Shown: positions 17,139-27,757, numbered from the stretch's first letter. The stretch is 64,000 nucleotides of DNA from Thiohalobacter thiocyanaticus (GCF_003932505.1 NZ_QZMU01000001.1:2489001-2553000), one strand, 5' to 3'. Program-made: numbers and translations. Notes: generated by a model not told the origin, from the letters alone.

Positions 17139-18956
17139 TCAAATCTCCGCTGCGGCCAGCCGTTCCTGCCGTTTCTCTTCCTGCTGCAGATCCCACAGCC
17201 GGGCATAGACCCCGTCGCGTTCGAGCAGTTCGGTGTGAGTCCCCTGTTCCACGATCCGGCCCTGCTCCATGACCAGGATGCTGTCGGCGTCCATGATGGT
17301 GGACAGCCGGTGGGCGATCACCAGGGTAGTGTGCTCGGCGGCCAGCTGGCGCAGCGAATCCAGGATGACCTGTTCCGAGTGTGAATCCAGGCTGGAGGTG
17401 GCCTCGTCGAAGACCAGGATGCGCGGGCCCTTGAGGATGGCCCGGGCGATCGCCACCCGCTGCTTTTCCCCGCCCGAGAGTTTCAGCCCGCGCTCGCCGA
17501 CCAGGGTGTCGTAGCCCTTGGGCAGCTGCGCGATGAAGTCATGGATGTTGGCATGCCGGGCGGCGGCGATGATTTCCTCGCGGCCGGCCTCGGGCCGGGC
17601 GTAGGCGATGTTGTAGTAGAGGGTGTCGTTGAACAGCACGGTGTCCTGCGGCACGATGCCGATGGCCCGGCGCAGGCTGTCCTGGGTAACGCTGCGGATG
17701 TCGGTGTCGTTGATCAGGATGCGGCCGCCGTCGACCTCGTAGAAGCGCAGCAGCAGCCGCGCCAGGGTGGACTTGCCGGCCCCACTCGGGCCCACCACCG
17801 CGACCTTGCGGCCGGGCGGCACCTCGAAACTGACCTCATGCAGGATCGGCCGTTCCGGGTCGTAGCCGAAGCTGACCTGCTCGAAGCGGATGCCGCCCTG
17901 ACCGGGGTCGAGTTCGGCGGCATCCGCGGCGTCCCGGATCTCGGGCTCGCTGTGCAGCACATCAAAGATGCGGCGCAGGTCGGCCAGGGCGTGTTTGAGC
18001 TGGCTGTAGACGATGCCGAGAAAATTCAGCGGAATGAACAGCTGCAGCAGAAAGGCGTTGACCAGCACCAGATCGCCGATGGTCATGCTGCCCTGAACCA
18101 CGCCGTTGGCGGCCATGACCATGATGATGGTCACGCCCACGGCAGTGATGCCCGACTGGACCACGTTCAGCGCCGACAACGAGGTCTGGCTCTTGACCGC
18201 GGATTCTTCCCAGTCCGCCAGGCTGTGGTCGTAGCGCATGAGCTCGTGACGCTCGTTGCCGAAGTATTTGACCGTCTCGTAGTTGATCAGGCTGTCCACG
18301 GCCTGGGTGTTGGCCATGGAGTCCATCTCGTTCATGCGTACCCGGAACTGCATGCGCCACTCGGTGATCCAGAAGGTGAACAGGATGTAGATCACCACCG
18401 CGCCGAGGGTCACCACGGCGAACCAGGGGCTGTACTTGCCCAGCAGGATGGCGGTGATCATAAGCACCTCCACCAGGGTGGGGATGATGTTGAACACCAT
18501 GTAGTTGAGCAGCGAGCTGACCGCCCGGGTGCCCCGGTCCAGGTCGCGTGATACCCCGCCGGTCTTGCGTTCCAGGTGATAGCGCAGCGAGAGCCGGTGC
18601 AGATGCTCCAGCACCCGTACCGAGACGCTGCGCATGGCGCCGTGGCGGACCCGGGCATAGACCGAGTCGCGCAGCTCGTTGAACAGGGCCGTGCTCAGGC
18701 GCAGCAGGCCGTAGCCGACCAGCAGGGCCAGCGGCAGGGTGAGCTGGCGGGCCGTATCGCCCGCGTCCAGGCTGTCGACGATGCCCTTGAGCACCAGCGG
18801 CACGGCCACGTTGGCGCCCTTGGCCAGGATCAGGAACCCCAGCGCCAGCGCCACCCGCCCCCGGTACTGCCACAGGAACGGCAGCAGGGACTTGAGGGTC
18901 TTCAGGTCGCTGCGCCGGGTCTCGGGCAGCTCGGTGGCGCGGGCGTAGGTGCGCAT
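17139..18956 (-). CDS. ABC transporter, Atm1/HMT1-type permease-ATPase
   Basis: A 605-residue half-transporter: N-terminal membrane domain with about six helices, then an ATPase domain with Walker A GPSGAGKST, signature LSGGEKQRVAIARA, Walker B ILVFDEATSSLD and the switch His (VIAHRLS). The sequence resembles bacterial relatives of mitochondrial Atm1 (ABCB7), which export glutathione-based or metal-glutathione compounds. The start at 18956 (MRTYARATE) is preferred over an upstream Met at 18995 because GGAAG is close by, although the spacing is short. Confidence 0.85.
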   Translation of the reverse strand: MRTYARATELPETRRSDLKTLKSLLPFLWQYRGRVALALGFLILAKGANVAVPLVLKGIVDSLDAGDTARQLTLPLALLVGYGLLRLSTALFNELRDSVYARVRHGAMRSVSVRVLEHLHRLSLRYHLERKTGGVSRDLDRGTRAVSSLLNYMVFNIIPTLVEVLMITAILLGKYSPWFAVVTLGAVVIYILFTFWITEWRMQFRVRMNEMDSMANTQAVDSLINYETVKYFGNERHELMRYDHSLADWEESAVKSQTSLSALNVVQSGITAVGVTIIMVMAANGVVQGSMTIGDLVLVNAFLLQLFIPLNFLGIVYSQLKHALADLRRIFDVLHSEPEIRDAADAAELDPGQGGIRFEQVSFGYDPERPILHEVSFEVPPGRKVAVVGPSGAGKSTLARLLLRFYEVDGGRILINDTDIRSVTQDSLRRAIGIVPQDTVLFNDTLYYNIAYARPEAGREEIIAAARHANIHDFIAQLPKGYDTLVGERGLKLSGGEKQRVAIARAILKGPRILVFDEATSSLDSHSEQVILDSLRQLAAEHTTLVIAHRLSTIMDADSILVMEQGRIVEQGTHTELLERDGVYARLWDLQQEEKRQERLAAAEI

Positions 18957-19073
18957 ACTTCCAGCCGGTTGAGAGCAATCCCGCCATTGTTGCAAAAACC
19001 GGCTTCAGACAACAGTTTACCCGGCCGATTCAGGGGTATGACCGGTACTGCAACCCCGACTGGAGACAGCCGC

Positions 19074-19355
19074 ATGAAACCCACACCCGACCAGATCCGT
19101 TCGGCACTCGCCGTCGCCGAGGCCATGCGCGAGCGTGGTGAGGACCCGGATGCCCTGGCCCTGACCCTGCTCTATCTCAAACGCCACTGCGAGCGGCTGG
19201 AGCCGGTCTTTCTGCATGCCGAGCGCTATCTGGGCTTCGGTCAGGACGAGGGCGAACACCGCCAGCTGGTGCGGGCCATCGAGCAGGCCCGGCGCGGGGA
19301 GGCGAAGGAAGCCGGCAGCGATGACCGGGATTTCGGTCTGACCTCTTCGTCCTGA
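19074..19355 (+). CDS. Conserved hypothetical small protein
   Basis: A 93-residue, mostly helical acidic/basic protein (IRSALAVAEAMRERGED; LTLLYLKRHCERLEPVF). ATG 19074 has GGAGA nine bases upstream. It has no signal peptide, membrane segment or metal motif, and I do not recognise a family. It is divergent from the Atm1-type transporter and upstream of fmdB-aspS. Confidence 0.6.
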   Translation: MKPTPDQIRSALAVAEAMRERGEDPDALALTLLYLKRHCERLEPVFLHAERYLGFGQDEGEHRQLVRAIEQARRGEAKEAGSDDRDFGLTSSS

Positions 19356-19458
19356 GACGAATGCTTGACTTTTCGTGAAACAAACCCCATGTTTCACGCC
19401 AGCCTTGCCCCGGCGCAAGCCGGTTTCAACTTATTGATTTTGTTTGGGGTACACCAAG

Positions 19459-19746
19459 ATGCCGATCTACGAATACCAGTGCACCAAATGCGGGCATGAA
19501 CTGGAAAGCCTGCAGAAGATCAGTGATCCGCCGTTGACCGACTGCCCGGAATGCGGTGCAGCGGCCCTGCAGAAACTGGTGTCTGCCGCCGGTTTCCGGC
19601 TCAAGGGCGGGGGCTGGTACGAGACCGACTTCAAGAGCGGCAGCAAGAAGAACGTCGCCGAGTCGTCGTCCAGCTCCGAATCCTCGTCCAAGCCCGAGAA
19701 GAAGGCCGCCGGCGGCTGCGGTTCCGGCGGCTGCGGCTGTCACTGA
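19459..19746 (+). CDS. FmdB-family zinc-ribbon protein
   Basis: A 95-residue protein starting MPIYEYQCTKCGHELE with paired CxxC motifs (CTKC; CPEC) forming a zinc ribbon, typical of the FmdB/CxxC-CxxC-SSSS family. The Ser/Lys-rich linker and the C-terminal GCGSGGCGCH are also characteristic. Function is unclear, with a regulatory role once proposed for FmdB. It lies directly upstream of aspS, a common arrangement in gammaproteobacteria. Confidence 0.88.
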   Translation: MPIYEYQCTKCGHELESLQKISDPPLTDCPECGAAALQKLVSAAGFRLKGGGWYETDFKSGSKKNVAESSSSSESSSKPEKKAAGGCGSGGCGCH

Positions 19747-19907
19747 GCACCTCCTCAGGGCCGGTCCGGCATCCGCGCCGGACCGGTCCACTCTCTCCCG
19801 TATCCGTCTGAATCGCCTGCTCCACCGGGGCCGGGGTTCGGTTGCGTCCCTTCCGGGTAGGCCGTAACATTGCCGCCTTTCACGCGTCTGCCAGAGGTTC
19901 GCCGTCC

Positions 19908-21716
19908 ATGAGTTCCATGCGGTCCCATATGTGTGGGGAGCTGAACGAGGCCCATATCGACCAGGAGATCCGGCTGTGCGGCTGGGTCCATCGCCGGCGT
20001 GACCACGGCGGGGTCATCTTCATCGATCTGCGCGATCGCAGCGGCATCACCCAGGTGGTATTCGATCCGGACACCCCGGATTCCTTTCAGGTGGCCGAAA
20101 AGGTCCGCGGCGAGTACGTCCTGCAGCTCGCCGGCCGGGTGCGCCGCCGGCCCGAGGGCACCGAGAACCCCGATATGCCCACCGGCCGGATCGAGGTGCT
20201 GGGCCAGACCCTGACCATCCTGAACGCGGCCGAAACCCCGCCGTTCCAGGTCGACGAGGACGAGATCAGCGAGGAGCTGCGCCTGCGCTACCGTTATATC
20301 GATCTGCGCCGGCCCGAGATGTTCGAGCGCCTGCGCCTGCGCAGCGAGATCACCCGGCGGCTGCGCTACTTCCTGGACGAGCAGGGTTTTCTGGATGTGG
20401 AAACGCCCATGCTCACCAAGACCACGCCCGAGGGGGCGCGTGACTACCTGGTGCCCAGCCGCACCCATCCCGGCCACTTCTTCGCCCTGCCGCAGTCGCC
20501 GCAGCTGTTCAAGCAGCTGCTGATGATGAGCGGCATCGACCGCTACTACCAGATCGTGCGCTGCTTCCGCGACGAGGACCTGCGCGCCGACCGCCAGCCC
20601 GAGTTCACCCAGCTCGACATCGAGACCTCGTTCCACGACGAGGACGACATCATGGGCCTGATGGAGGCCATGATCCGCGAGTTGTTTGCCCAGGTGCTGG
20701 AAGTGGCGCTGCCCGACCCCTTCCCGCGCATGACCTATGCCGAGGCCATTCGGCGCTTCGGCTCCGACAAGCCCGACCTGCGCATCCCGCTGGAGCTGGT
20801 CGATGTGGCCGATCTCATGAACGAGGTGGAATTCAAGGTCTTTGCCGGCCCGGCGAGTGATCCCATGGGCCGGGTGGCCGCGCTGCGTCTGCCGCAGGGC
20901 GGGGCGCTGACCCGCAAGGAGATCGACGACTACACCAAATTCGTCGGCCGCTACGGCGCCCGGGGGCTGGCCTATATCAAGGTCAATGACCTCGCCCAGG
21001 GCCGCGAGGGACTGCAGTCGCCCATCCTCAAGTTCCTGCCCGACAGTGCGGTGCAGGGCATCCTCGAGCGCACCGGCGCGGAGAACGGGGATCTGATCTT
21101 CTTCGGTGCCGACAAGGCAACCGTTGTGAACGAGGCCCTGGGCGCGCTGCGGGTCAGGCTGGGCCATGACCGCGGCCTGCTCGAGCACGGCTGGCGGCCG
21201 CTGTGGGTGGTCGATTTCCCCATGTTCGAATGGGACGAGAAGGAGGGCCGCTGGTTCTCCCTGCATCATCCCTTCACCTCGCCCAAGGAAGAACATCTGG
21301 AGCTGCTGGAGTCCGACCCGGGCAACTGCCACTCCCGCGCCTACGACATGGTGCTCAACGGCACCGAGCTGGGCGGCGGTTCCATGCGTATCTACCGCCC
21401 GCAGGTGCAGGCCGACGTGCTGCGCATCCTGGGTGTCTCCGACGAGGAAGCGCGCGAGAAGTTCGGCTTCCTGCTGGATGCGCTCAAATACGGCTGCCCG
21501 CCGCACGGGGGGCTCGCCTTCGGCCTGGACCGGCTGGTGATGCTGATGACCGGTTCGCCTTCCATCCGCGACGTCATGGCCTTCCCCAAGACCCAGACCG
21601 CCAGCTGCCCGTTGACCCAGGCCCCGGGCCCCGCCGGCGAGCGTCAGCTGCGCGAGCTGGGCATCCGGCTGCGCAAGCCGCCGGCGGCCGAGACGGGGGG
21701 CGAGGCGGCCGAATAG
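19908..21716 (+). CDS. aspS: Aspartyl-tRNA synthetase
   Basis: A 602-residue class II synthetase charging tRNA-Asp. It has the N-terminal OB fold ([23 protein letters not shown]), motif 2 ([20 protein letters not shown]), the bacterial GAD insertion domain (about 290-420), and motif 3 ([16 protein letters not shown]). Size matches the bacterial type (590). Start 19908 is chosen because AGAGG lies 11 bases upstream, with alternative Met three codons later. The bacterial-type enzyme alone does not reveal whether it also charges tRNA-Asn. Confidence 0.97.
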   Translation: MSSMRSHMCGELNEAHIDQEIRLCGWVHRRRDHGGVIFIDLRDRSGITQVVFDPDTPDSFQVAEKVRGEYVLQLAGRVRRRPEGTENPDMPTGRIEVLGQTLTILNAAETPPFQVDEDEISEELRLRYRYIDLRRPEMFERLRLRSEITRRLRYFLDEQGFLDVETPMLTKTTPEGARDYLVPSRTHPGHFFALPQSPQLFKQLLMMSGIDRYYQIVRCFRDEDLRADRQPEFTQLDIETSFHDEDDIMGLMEAMIRELFAQVLEVALPDPFPRMTYAEAIRRFGSDKPDLRIPLELVDVADLMNEVEFKVFAGPASDPMGRVAALRLPQGGALTRKEIDDYTKFVGRYGARGLAYIKVNDLAQGREGLQSPILKFLPDSAVQGILERTGAENGDLIFFGADKATVVNEALGALRVRLGHDRGLLEHGWRPLWVVDFPMFEWDEKEGRWFSLHHPFTSPKEEHLELLESDPGNCHSRAYDMVLNGTELGGGSMRIYRPQVQADVLRILGVSDEEAREKFGFLLDALKYGCPPHGGLAFGLDRLVMLMTGSPSIRDVMAFPKTQTASCPLTQAPGPAGERQLRELGIRLRKPPAAETGGEAAE

Positions 21717-21734
21717 CCTGGCTGCAAGTCACGG

Positions 21735-21762
21735 AAAAGCCGGCCCGATGCCGGCTTTTTTT
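21735..21762 (+). terminator. Intrinsic terminator after aspS
   Basis: AAAAGCCGGC, loop CCGAT, GCCGGC followed by seven T residues, 18 bases after the aspS stop codon. Confidence 0.92.
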
Positions 21763-21855
21763 GCATTGAATCGCATGACCTTCCCGGGAGTGCCTCAGCA
21801 GGCACCAAGGCGTGCCGGCCCAGGTCCCCGACCGGCAGCTTGTCTCCTGCACACG

Positions 21856-21873
21856 ACAAATTTCCATATTTGT
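21856..21873. promoter_or_regulatory. Candidate activator site upstream of a sigma-54 promoter
   Basis: ACAAAT and ATTTGT are inverted around TTCCAT, about 100 bases upstream of the -24 element, the usual place for an enhancer-binding protein. A closely similar AT-rich string (AAATTTTCGCATATTTGT, 35182-35199) lies upstream of the other accessory sigma-54 promoter. Confidence 0.35.
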
Positions 21874-21975
21874 AAACATGAACTTGGGCTGGCACCCCGG
21901 TAAGGCGTCGCTGCAAAGCAACAAGAACAGTCAGGCCTGCTGTCTAATGCCTTGAAACCCTTCAGGAAAATAATA

Positions 21976-21990
21976 TGGCATGAAGCTTGC
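21976..21990 (+). promoter_or_regulatory. Sigma-54 promoter
   Basis: TGGCATGAAGCTTGC carries the invariant GG and GC with exactly ten bases between them and matches the TGGCAC-N5-TTGC consensus with one change. The predicted start near 22002 gives a 74-base leader before the gene at 22076. Confidence 0.7.
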
Positions 21991-22075
21991 TCGATAAGCT
22001 GTTGAATTGGTTTCTCATTTGGCCTCCGTTCCGGCGTGGGCCGGGCCAGCCATACAGCAGACAACGGGCAGGCAG

Positions 22076-22747
22076 ATGTCGGTGAATACAGGACAGGAAA
22101 CGGGGTATGCCGGGAGCGGGCCACAACCGCGCGCTCTGTTGCGCTGCCTGGGCCGTCTGCGTGCCCGGACCACGCTGGACTCGCTGCTCTGCGGCCTGGT
22201 CGGCCTGGCCAGTTACGACTGGCTGCCGCCCGAGACCCCCGGCCGTGAATGCAAGCAGCGGGCCTTTTTCGCCGCACTGTTCCTGTATCTCGGCCATATG
22301 CTCCCCCTGCGGGAGCAGCCCCGGCAGGAGGTCCGCGGCTTCCTGGAGACGCTCAAGCTCGCGCTGGATCTCAGCCCCTTCCATCGCGACATGGCCAGTC
22401 GCCTGCTCACCCTCGGGGCGGTCAACGGTCGGATGGCGCGGGCCGGGGTCGAGCATTTCGGCCGCCTGGCCGCCGTCGAGCCCGAATTGGCCGAACTGTT
22501 CGTTGAGGTGCTCTACGATGCCGCCGGCCTGCCGGTTCCGGGACTGGAACAGTCCGCAGAGGTGGCCGCGCACCGGGTGGGATTCGCCGGGGAACGGCTC
22601 GCCGGCATCGAGCGGCGGGTCAACCACAGGAATCCGGAAAAAGAGCTGATCACTCCGCAACCGGATGCTGCCGGACAGGGCTGGCACCTGTTCTACATCT
22701 ATCCCATGCCGGCCGCCTTGCGTTTGCCCGGTGAGTGTCTAGCCTGA
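22076..22747 (+). CDS. Hypothetical protein, sigma-54 driven
   Basis: A 223-residue protein of unknown function. It is mostly helical, with a segment LFLYLGHMLPLREQPRQEVRG and LLTLGAVNGRMARAGVEHF that recalls TerB-like helical bundles, too weak to assign. There is no signal peptide or clear membrane helix. Start 22076 is preceded by AGGCAG. The sigma-54 promoter and possible upstream activator site set it apart from the housekeeping neighbours (aspS, sodC). The promoter resembles that of the VPLPA-CTERM operon at 35351, so a link to exopolysaccharide or surface genes is possible. Confidence 0.65.
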   Translation: MSVNTGQETGYAGSGPQPRALLRCLGRLRARTTLDSLLCGLVGLASYDWLPPETPGRECKQRAFFAALFLYLGHMLPLREQPRQEVRGFLETLKLALDLSPFHRDMASRLLTLGAVNGRMARAGVEHFGRLAAVEPELAELFVEVLYDAAGLPVPGLEQSAEVAAHRVGFAGERLAGIERRVNHRNPEKELITPQPDAAGQGWHLFYIYPMPAALRLPGECLA

Positions 22748-22817
22748 GAAAGGCGGAGCCGGGCTCCTTGTGGGCCAGGCCTGCAGGGCAGCAAGCACCA
22801 GCCGAGGAGAAACACCC

Positions 22818-23363
22818 ATGCGAGCAGTATCGAAGGCGGCTTTCGCCGCCGCGGTTCTTTTTGCCGCCCCACTTGTCAGTTCAGTCCAGGCGGCGGACAT
22901 CAGCGTCGAAATCAGGAAACTCACCGCCGCCGGGACGGGCGAGTCGCTGGGGCGCATCACCTTCCGTGACAACAGCGAACTGGGCCTGCTGATCATCCCG
23001 GATCTTCAGGGGCTCGAACCCGGTGTCCACGGGCTGCATGTGCATGAGCATCCCGACTGCGGCAGCCAGGGCGGCGACGGCAAGCGCGGGCCGGGCCAGG
23101 CAGCGGGCGGGCATTACGATCCCGAGGGCAGCGGCCGGCATGCCGGCCCGGTGGGCGAGGGCCATCTGGGCGATCTGCCGGCACTGGTGGTCGGCCCGGA
23201 CGGGACCGCTCGGATGGCGATGTTCGCGCCGCGGCTGCAGGTGACCGACCTGATCGATCGGGCGGTCATGGTGCACGCAGGCGGTGACAACTATGCCGAC
23301 GAGCCGGAGAAGCTGGGCGGCGGGGGCAGCCGGGTGGCCTGCGGCGTAGTGGAACTGGACTGA
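22818..23363 (+). CDS. sodC: Periplasmic Cu/Zn superoxide dismutase
   Basis: A 181-residue secreted enzyme converting superoxide to oxygen and peroxide. The signal peptide ends near VSSVQA (residues 1-25). Copper ligands are in HVHEHPDC, the shared and zinc ligands in AAGGHYDPEG, and the loop MVHAGGDNYADEP and GGGGSRVACGV closes the disulfide. GAGGAGAAA precedes ATG 22818. It is followed by proS on the opposite strand. Confidence 0.95.
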   Translation: MRAVSKAAFAAAVLFAAPLVSSVQAADISVEIRKLTAAGTGESLGRITFRDNSELGLLIIPDLQGLEPGVHGLHVHEHPDCGSQGGDGKRGPGQAAGGHYDPEGSGRHAGPVGEGHLGDLPALVVGPDGTARMAMFAPRLQVTDLIDRAVMVHAGGDNYADEPEKLGGGGSRVACGVVELD

Positions 23364-23393
23364 TCCGTCACCGGGCCCGTAGTCCGGACCCGT

Positions 23394-25091
23394 TCAGGCA
23401 AAGCGCTGCACCACCTGATCCAGGCGGAGGAATTCCGCCTCCCGACTGCGGCCGGCCTTGTACTCCACCAAGCCCTGCTCGAGATTGCGGTCGCCGATGA
23501 TGATGCGGTGCGGAATCCCGATCAGTTCCATGTCGGCGAACATGACCCCGGCACGGATGTCGCGGTCATCGAACAGGACGTCGATGCCGGCATCGAGCAT
23601 CTCCCGGTAGAGCTTCTCGGCGGCTTCGCGTACGGCCTCGGACTTCTTCATATTCATCGGGCACAGGGCCACCCGGAAAGGGGCGATGGGCTCGGGCCAG
23701 AGGATGCCGGCAGTGTCGTGGTTCTGCTCAATGGCGGCGGCCACCACGCGTGACACCCCGATGCCGTAGCAGCCCATCAGCATGACGGCTTCTCTGCCTG
23801 CCTCGTCGAGGACGGTCGCGCCCAGTGCCTCGCTGTACTTGGTGCCGAGCTGGAAGATGTGGCCGACCTCGATGCCGCGCACGATCGAAAGCGTCCCCTT
23901 GCCATCCGGGCTGGGATCGCCGGCGACCACGTTGCGCAGGTCGGCGGTCTCGGGTTCGGGCAGGTCGCGGCCCCAGTTCACGCCGGTCAGGTGTTTGTCA
24001 TCCTGATTGGCGCCGCAGACGAAATCGGCCAGCTGCGCGGCGGCGTGGTCGACGAGCGTTCTGATCTTCAGGCCGACCGGGCCGATGGAGCCGGGGCTGG
24101 CGCCGGTGGCGGCCCGCACGGCCTCATCGGAAGCAAAGGTCAGCGGGGTGGCGATGCCGGGCAGCTTCTCGGCCTTGATGGCGTTGAGTTCGTGGTCACC
24201 GCGCAGCACCAGGGCGATGACATCATTTTCGGCTTCGCCCTGCACCAGCAGGGTCTTGATCGTCTGTTCCGGATCGACGCCCAGAAACGCACTGACCGCC
24301 TCGATGGTGTGTTGTCCGGGCGTATCGACGGTGGCCATTTCCCGGCCGGGTGCGGGGCGTTCCCCGGCCGGCGGCACCGCTTCGGCCAACTCCACGTTGG
24401 CGGCGTAGTCGCCGGCATCGGCGAAGGCGATGGCGTCCTCGCCGGACTCGGCCAGGACGTGGAACTCGTGCGAGACGGCGCCGCCGATCGAACCCGTATC
24501 GGCCTGCACCGGACGGAAGTCCAGCCCCAGTCGCTGGAAAATGCGCGAGTAGGTCTCGAACATTACCTCGTAGGTCTCATGCAGGGAGGCCTGGTCGAGG
24601 TGGAAGGAATAGGCGTCCTTCATCAGAAACTCGCGCGCGCGCATCACCCCGAAGCGGGGGCGGATCTCGTCGCGGAACTTGGTCTGGATCTGGTAGAAGT
24701 TCACCGGCAATTGCTTGTAGCTCTTCAGCTCGCGCCGGGCGATGTCGGTGATGACCTCCTCGTGGGTGGGACCGAAACAGAATTCACGACTGTGCCGGTC
24801 GTGAATGCGCAGCAGTTCCGGACCATACTGCTCCCAGCGACCGGATTCCTGCCACAGCTCGGCCGGCTGCACGGCGGGCATCAGCAGCTCCAGCGCGCCC
24901 GAGCGGTCCATTTCCTCGCGCACGATGGCCTCCACCCTGCGCAGCACCCGCAGCCCCAGCGGCAGCCAGTTGTAGACCCCGGCGGCCAGCTTGCGGATCA
25001 TGCCGGCGCGCAGCATCAGCTGGTGGCTGACGATCTCGGCATCGGCGGGGACTTCCTTCAGGGTGGAGAGGGGAAAGCGGGAGGTGCGCAT
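23394..25091 (-). CDS. proS: Prolyl-tRNA synthetase
   Basis: A 565-residue class II synthetase of the bacterial type with the YbaK-like editing insertion (about 225-400), which removes mischarged Ala-tRNA-Pro. Motif 2 ([25 protein letters not shown]) and the C-terminal anticodon-binding domain ([37 protein letters not shown]) are clear. Start 25091 matches the family start ([13 protein letters not shown]); sequence further upstream is repeat DNA. Confidence 0.96.
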   Translation of the reverse strand: MRTSRFPLSTLKEVPADAEIVSHQLMLRAGMIRKLAAGVYNWLPLGLRVLRRVEAIVREEMDRSGALELLMPAVQPAELWQESGRWEQYGPELLRIHDRHSREFCFGPTHEEVITDIARRELKSYKQLPVNFYQIQTKFRDEIRPRFGVMRAREFLMKDAYSFHLDQASLHETYEVMFETYSRIFQRLGLDFRPVQADTGSIGGAVSHEFHVLAESGEDAIAFADAGDYAANVELAEAVPPAGERPAPGREMATVDTPGQHTIEAVSAFLGVDPEQTIKTLLVQGEAENDVIALVLRGDHELNAIKAEKLPGIATPLTFASDEAVRAATGASPGSIGPVGLKIRTLVDHAAAQLADFVCGANQDDKHLTGVNWGRDLPEPETADLRNVVAGDPSPDGKGTLSIVRGIEVGHIFQLGTKYSEALGATVLDEAGREAVMLMGCYGIGVSRVVAAAIEQNHDTAGILWPEPIAPFRVALCPMNMKKSEAVREAAEKLYREMLDAGIDVLFDDRDIRAGVMFADMELIGIPHRIIIGDRNLEQGLVEYKAGRSREAEFLRLDQVVQRFA

Positions 25092-25137
25092 GTCGGTATC
25101 CGGTCGGGTGGACAAGGGCCGGATTGTAACGGGTGGG

Positions 25138-25260
25138 GCGTGAAGCGTGAAGCATGAGGCGTGAGGCGTGAGGCGTGTACCGCGCTTCTGCCATCCCCGC
25201 GCAGGCGGGGATCCGGCTACCGCCGTAGCCACTGGATCCCGGCCTGCGCCGGGATGACGG
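25138..25260. repeat. Short tandem repeat plus inner-family palindrome
   Basis: From 25138 to 25177 a 7-8-base unit (GCGTGA/GGCGTGA) is repeated five times or more. Immediately after, 25191-25260 is a palindrome of the CCATCCCCGCGCAGG type, the same family as the inner element at 253-323 but without outer arms. It lies upstream of proS. Confidence 0.75.
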
Positions 25261-25301
25261 CTGAAGCGGAATATGTCCTTACCCCCCCCCTCACTCCTCA
25301 C

Positions 25302-25751
25302 TCAATCACAGTATTCCTCGATCCGCTTCTGTGCCTCGGCGATTTTCGCCTGGCGTTCCTCCTCGGGCAGGTAACGGGCCACCCCGTCGGCGCCGGTGAT
25401 ACGCTTGCGCCCGCCGGTGGTCAGGATTTCCAGATTGTGGCGGGCGGCCTCGCAGTTCTTCCGGCGCTGTTCGGCCTGTTGTTCGCTCTCGGCGGCCTTC
25501 TGCTCGGCCTGTTCCCGGGCCTGGCGCTGTTCGTCCTGGCGCTGGAGCAGATCCTCCAGTTCCTGCTGGGCCTGGCCGGCGTCGCTGGCGGGTGGCGGCG
25601 GTGGCTGCAGTGCCTCGTAGTCCCGGTCCGGCGGCGGGTACTGGGAATAGTGGGTCCGGCCGTCCTCGTCCACCCACTTGTACATGGCAGCAGGCAGCGC
25701 GGTGCAGAAGACCAGGCCGGCGAGCAACAGGGCAGTGCGGCGCAGCGTCAT
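25302..25751 (-). CDS. DUF4124-domain protein, secreted
   Basis: A 149-residue exported protein. The signal peptide (LLLAGLVFCTALPA) is followed directly by the DUF4124 motif AAMYKWVDEDGRTHYSQYPPP, a proline run, then a long Gln/Glu-rich coiled coil (about 65-115) and a basic C-terminus. Function is unknown for the family. ATG 25751 follows a GGGGG ribosome site. It is transcribed away from ilvB. Confidence 0.85.
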   Translation of the reverse strand: MTLRRTALLLAGLVFCTALPAAMYKWVDEDGRTHYSQYPPPDRDYEALQPPPPPASDAGQAQQELEDLLQRQDEQRQAREQAEQKAAESEQQAEQRRKNCEAARHNLEILTTGGRKRITGADGVARYLPEEERQAKIAEAQKRIEEYCD

Positions 25752-26062
25752 GGAATATCCCCCTCGATTTGTAACTGTTATACCAAGGTATGGGGTTTGG
25801 CCGGCGGGCACAAGCCCGGCGCCGTGGCCGGCGTCACAGGGCGGCGCTCTTGCCCCCCGACTTGACCTGCCAGCATAATATAAGTAGCTTCTAAACTTTT
25901 CCGTCTCGACCAGCGCCATACTGGCATGGGAACCTCTGGGCAAGCCGCGCAGCCGCGTCGGCCCGGCTCAGGGGTTCCTTGGTTTGGAGGCGCTCTTTCA
26001 CCGGTAGCGGGGATTCTCGAACCCGGTGGCGATCACCAGCGTAACAGCGGGAGAACAATTTC
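25752..26062. other. Gap upstream of ilvB with a leader hairpin
   Basis: The 311-bp divergent gap between the DUF4124 gene and ilvB holds a 10-bp inverted repeat, GGAACCTCTG (25929-25938) with CAGGGGTTCC (25969-25978), which could be part of an ilv leader. The open frame through it (ATG 25926) is not enriched in Ile, Val or Leu codons, so there is no evidence for a classical attenuator peptide. No T-box or other riboswitch was recognised. Confidence 0.4.
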
Positions 26063-27757
26063 GTGGAACTGACCGGCGCCGAGATCTTCGTTCGCTGCCT
26101 GCAGGATGAGGGCGTGGACCTCCTCTTCGGGTATCCGGGCGGGGCCGTGCTGCATATCTATGATGCCCTGTACCAGCAGGACAAGGTCCGGCATATCCTG
26201 GTGCGGCACGAACAGGCCGCCACCCATGCCGCCGACGGCTATGCCCGCGCCACCGGCAGGCCGGGGTGTGTGCTGGTCACCTCCGGCCCCGGCGCGACCA
26301 ATGCCGTTACCGGCATCGCCACCGCCTACATGGATTCCATCCCCATGGTGGTGTTCACCGGCCAGGTACCGACCAACCTGATCGGCAACGACGCCTTCCA
26401 GGAGGTCGACAACATCGGCATCACGCGGCCCTGCGTGAAGCACAACTTCCTGGTCAAGGATGTCCGCGACCTGGCCGTGACCATCAAGAAGGCCTTCTAT
26501 GTCGCCACCACCGGCCGGCCCGGGCCGGTGGTGGTGGATATCCCCAAGGACGTGAGCGCGGCCCGCTGCGAATACAGCTATCCGAAGAAGGTCCGGATGC
26601 GTTCCTACAATCCGACCGTCAAGGGTCACGCCGGCCAGATCAAGCGGGCCGTGGACCTGATGATGCAGGCGCGCCGGCCGATGCTCTACACCGGCGGCGG
26701 CGTGATCCTGGACAACGCCTCGCAGCAGCTCACCGAACTCGCCCGCCAGCTCAACTTTCCCATCACCAACACCCTGATGGGGCTGGGCGCCTATCCGGCC
26801 ACTGATCGCCAGTTCGTCGGCATGCTGGGCATGCACGGCACCTACGAGGCCAACATGGCGATGCACAACTGCGATGTGTTGATCGCCATCGGGGCGCGTT
26901 TCGACGACCGGGTGACGGGCAATATCGAGAAATTCTGCCCCACGGCGAAGATCATCCACATCGACGTGGATCCGGCCAGCATCTCCAAGAACGTCAAGGT
27001 GGACGTGCCCATCGTCGGCTCGGTGGGCAATGTGCTGGAGCAACTGTCCAAACAGATCGGCGCCGTCAAGACGCGTCCCGACCCCGAGGCGCTGGCCGCC
27101 TGGTGGGAACAGATCGAGGAGTGGCGCGGGCTGGATTGCCTGAAGTACGATCGCGACAGCGAACTGGTCAAGCCGCAGTACGTGCTGGAGACCCTGTACA
27201 AGGTCACCAATGGCGATGCCTTCGTCACCTCGGACGTGGGCCAGCACCAGATGTGGGCCGCGCAGTTCTACAAGTTCGACCAGCCCCGGCGCTGGATCAA
27301 CTCGGGCGGACTGGGCACCATGGGCTTCGGCTTCCCCGCCGCCATGGGCGTGCAGCTGGCCTATCCCGACGAGACGGTGTGCTGCATCACCGGCGAGGGC
27401 AGTATCCAGATGTGCATCCAGGAGCTGTCCACCTGTCTGCAGTACGGGCTGCCGATCAAGATCATCAATCTGAACAACCGTTACCTGGGGATGGTGCGCC
27501 AGTGGCAGGAGTTCTTCTATCAGAAGCGCTATGCCATGTCCTACATGGAGTCCCTGCCGAATTTCGTCAAGCTGGCCGAGAGCTACGGCCATGTCGGCAT
27601 GCAGATCGACAAGCCGCAGGATGTGGAGGGCGCGCTCAAGGAGGCGATGCAGCTCAAGGACCGGCTGGTGTTCCTGGACTTCATCACCGACCAGAACGAG
27701 AACGTCTACCCGATGATCCCGGCCGGCGCGGGTCAGAATGAAATGATCCTGATTTAA
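26063..27757 (+). CDS. ilvB: Acetolactate synthase large subunit
   Basis: A 564-residue thiamine-diphosphate enzyme making acetolactate and acetohydroxybutyrate for valine, leucine and isoleucine. The N-terminal pyrimidine-binding domain ([31 protein letters not shown] with the catalytic Glu), the FAD-binding central domain and the C-terminal diphosphate domain ([23 protein letters not shown]) are all seen. Translation starts at GTG 26063 behind GGGAGAA. The first gene of an ilvB-ilvH-ilvC block. Confidence 0.97.
   Translation: MELTGAEIFVRCLQDEGVDLLFGYPGGAVLHIYDALYQQDKVRHILVRHEQAATHAADGYARATGRPGCVLVTSGPGATNAVTGIATAYMDSIPMVVFTGQVPTNLIGNDAFQEVDNIGITRPCVKHNFLVKDVRDLAVTIKKAFYVATTGRPGPVVVDIPKDVSAARCEYSYPKKVRMRSYNPTVKGHAGQIKRAVDLMMQARRPMLYTGGGVILDNASQQLTELARQLNFPITNTLMGLGAYPATDRQFVGMLGMHGTYEANMAMHNCDVLIAIGARFDDRVTGNIEKFCPTAKIIHIDVDPASISKNVKVDVPIVGSVGNVLEQLSKQIGAVKTRPDPEALAAWWEQIEEWRGLDCLKYDRDSELVKPQYVLETLYKVTNGDAFVTSDVGQHQMWAAQFYKFDQPRRWINSGGLGTMGFGFPAAMGVQLAYPDETVCCITGEGSIQMCIQELSTCLQYGLPIKIINLNNRYLGMVRQWQEFFYQKRYAMSYMESLPNFVKLAESYGHVGMQIDKPQDVEGALKEAMQLKDRLVFLDFITDQNENVYPMIPAGAGQNEMILI

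Noticed and set aside
21886-21901. CTGGCACCCCGGTAAG as a second sigma-54 site before 22076
   Set aside because: It has the -24 box, but the -12 GC is missing at the required ten-base spacing.
25929-26050. tRNA-like T-arm (GGTTCGAGAATCC on the minus strand) upstream of ilvB
   Set aside because: The loop has one base too many and no acceptor or anticodon arms can be folded around it.
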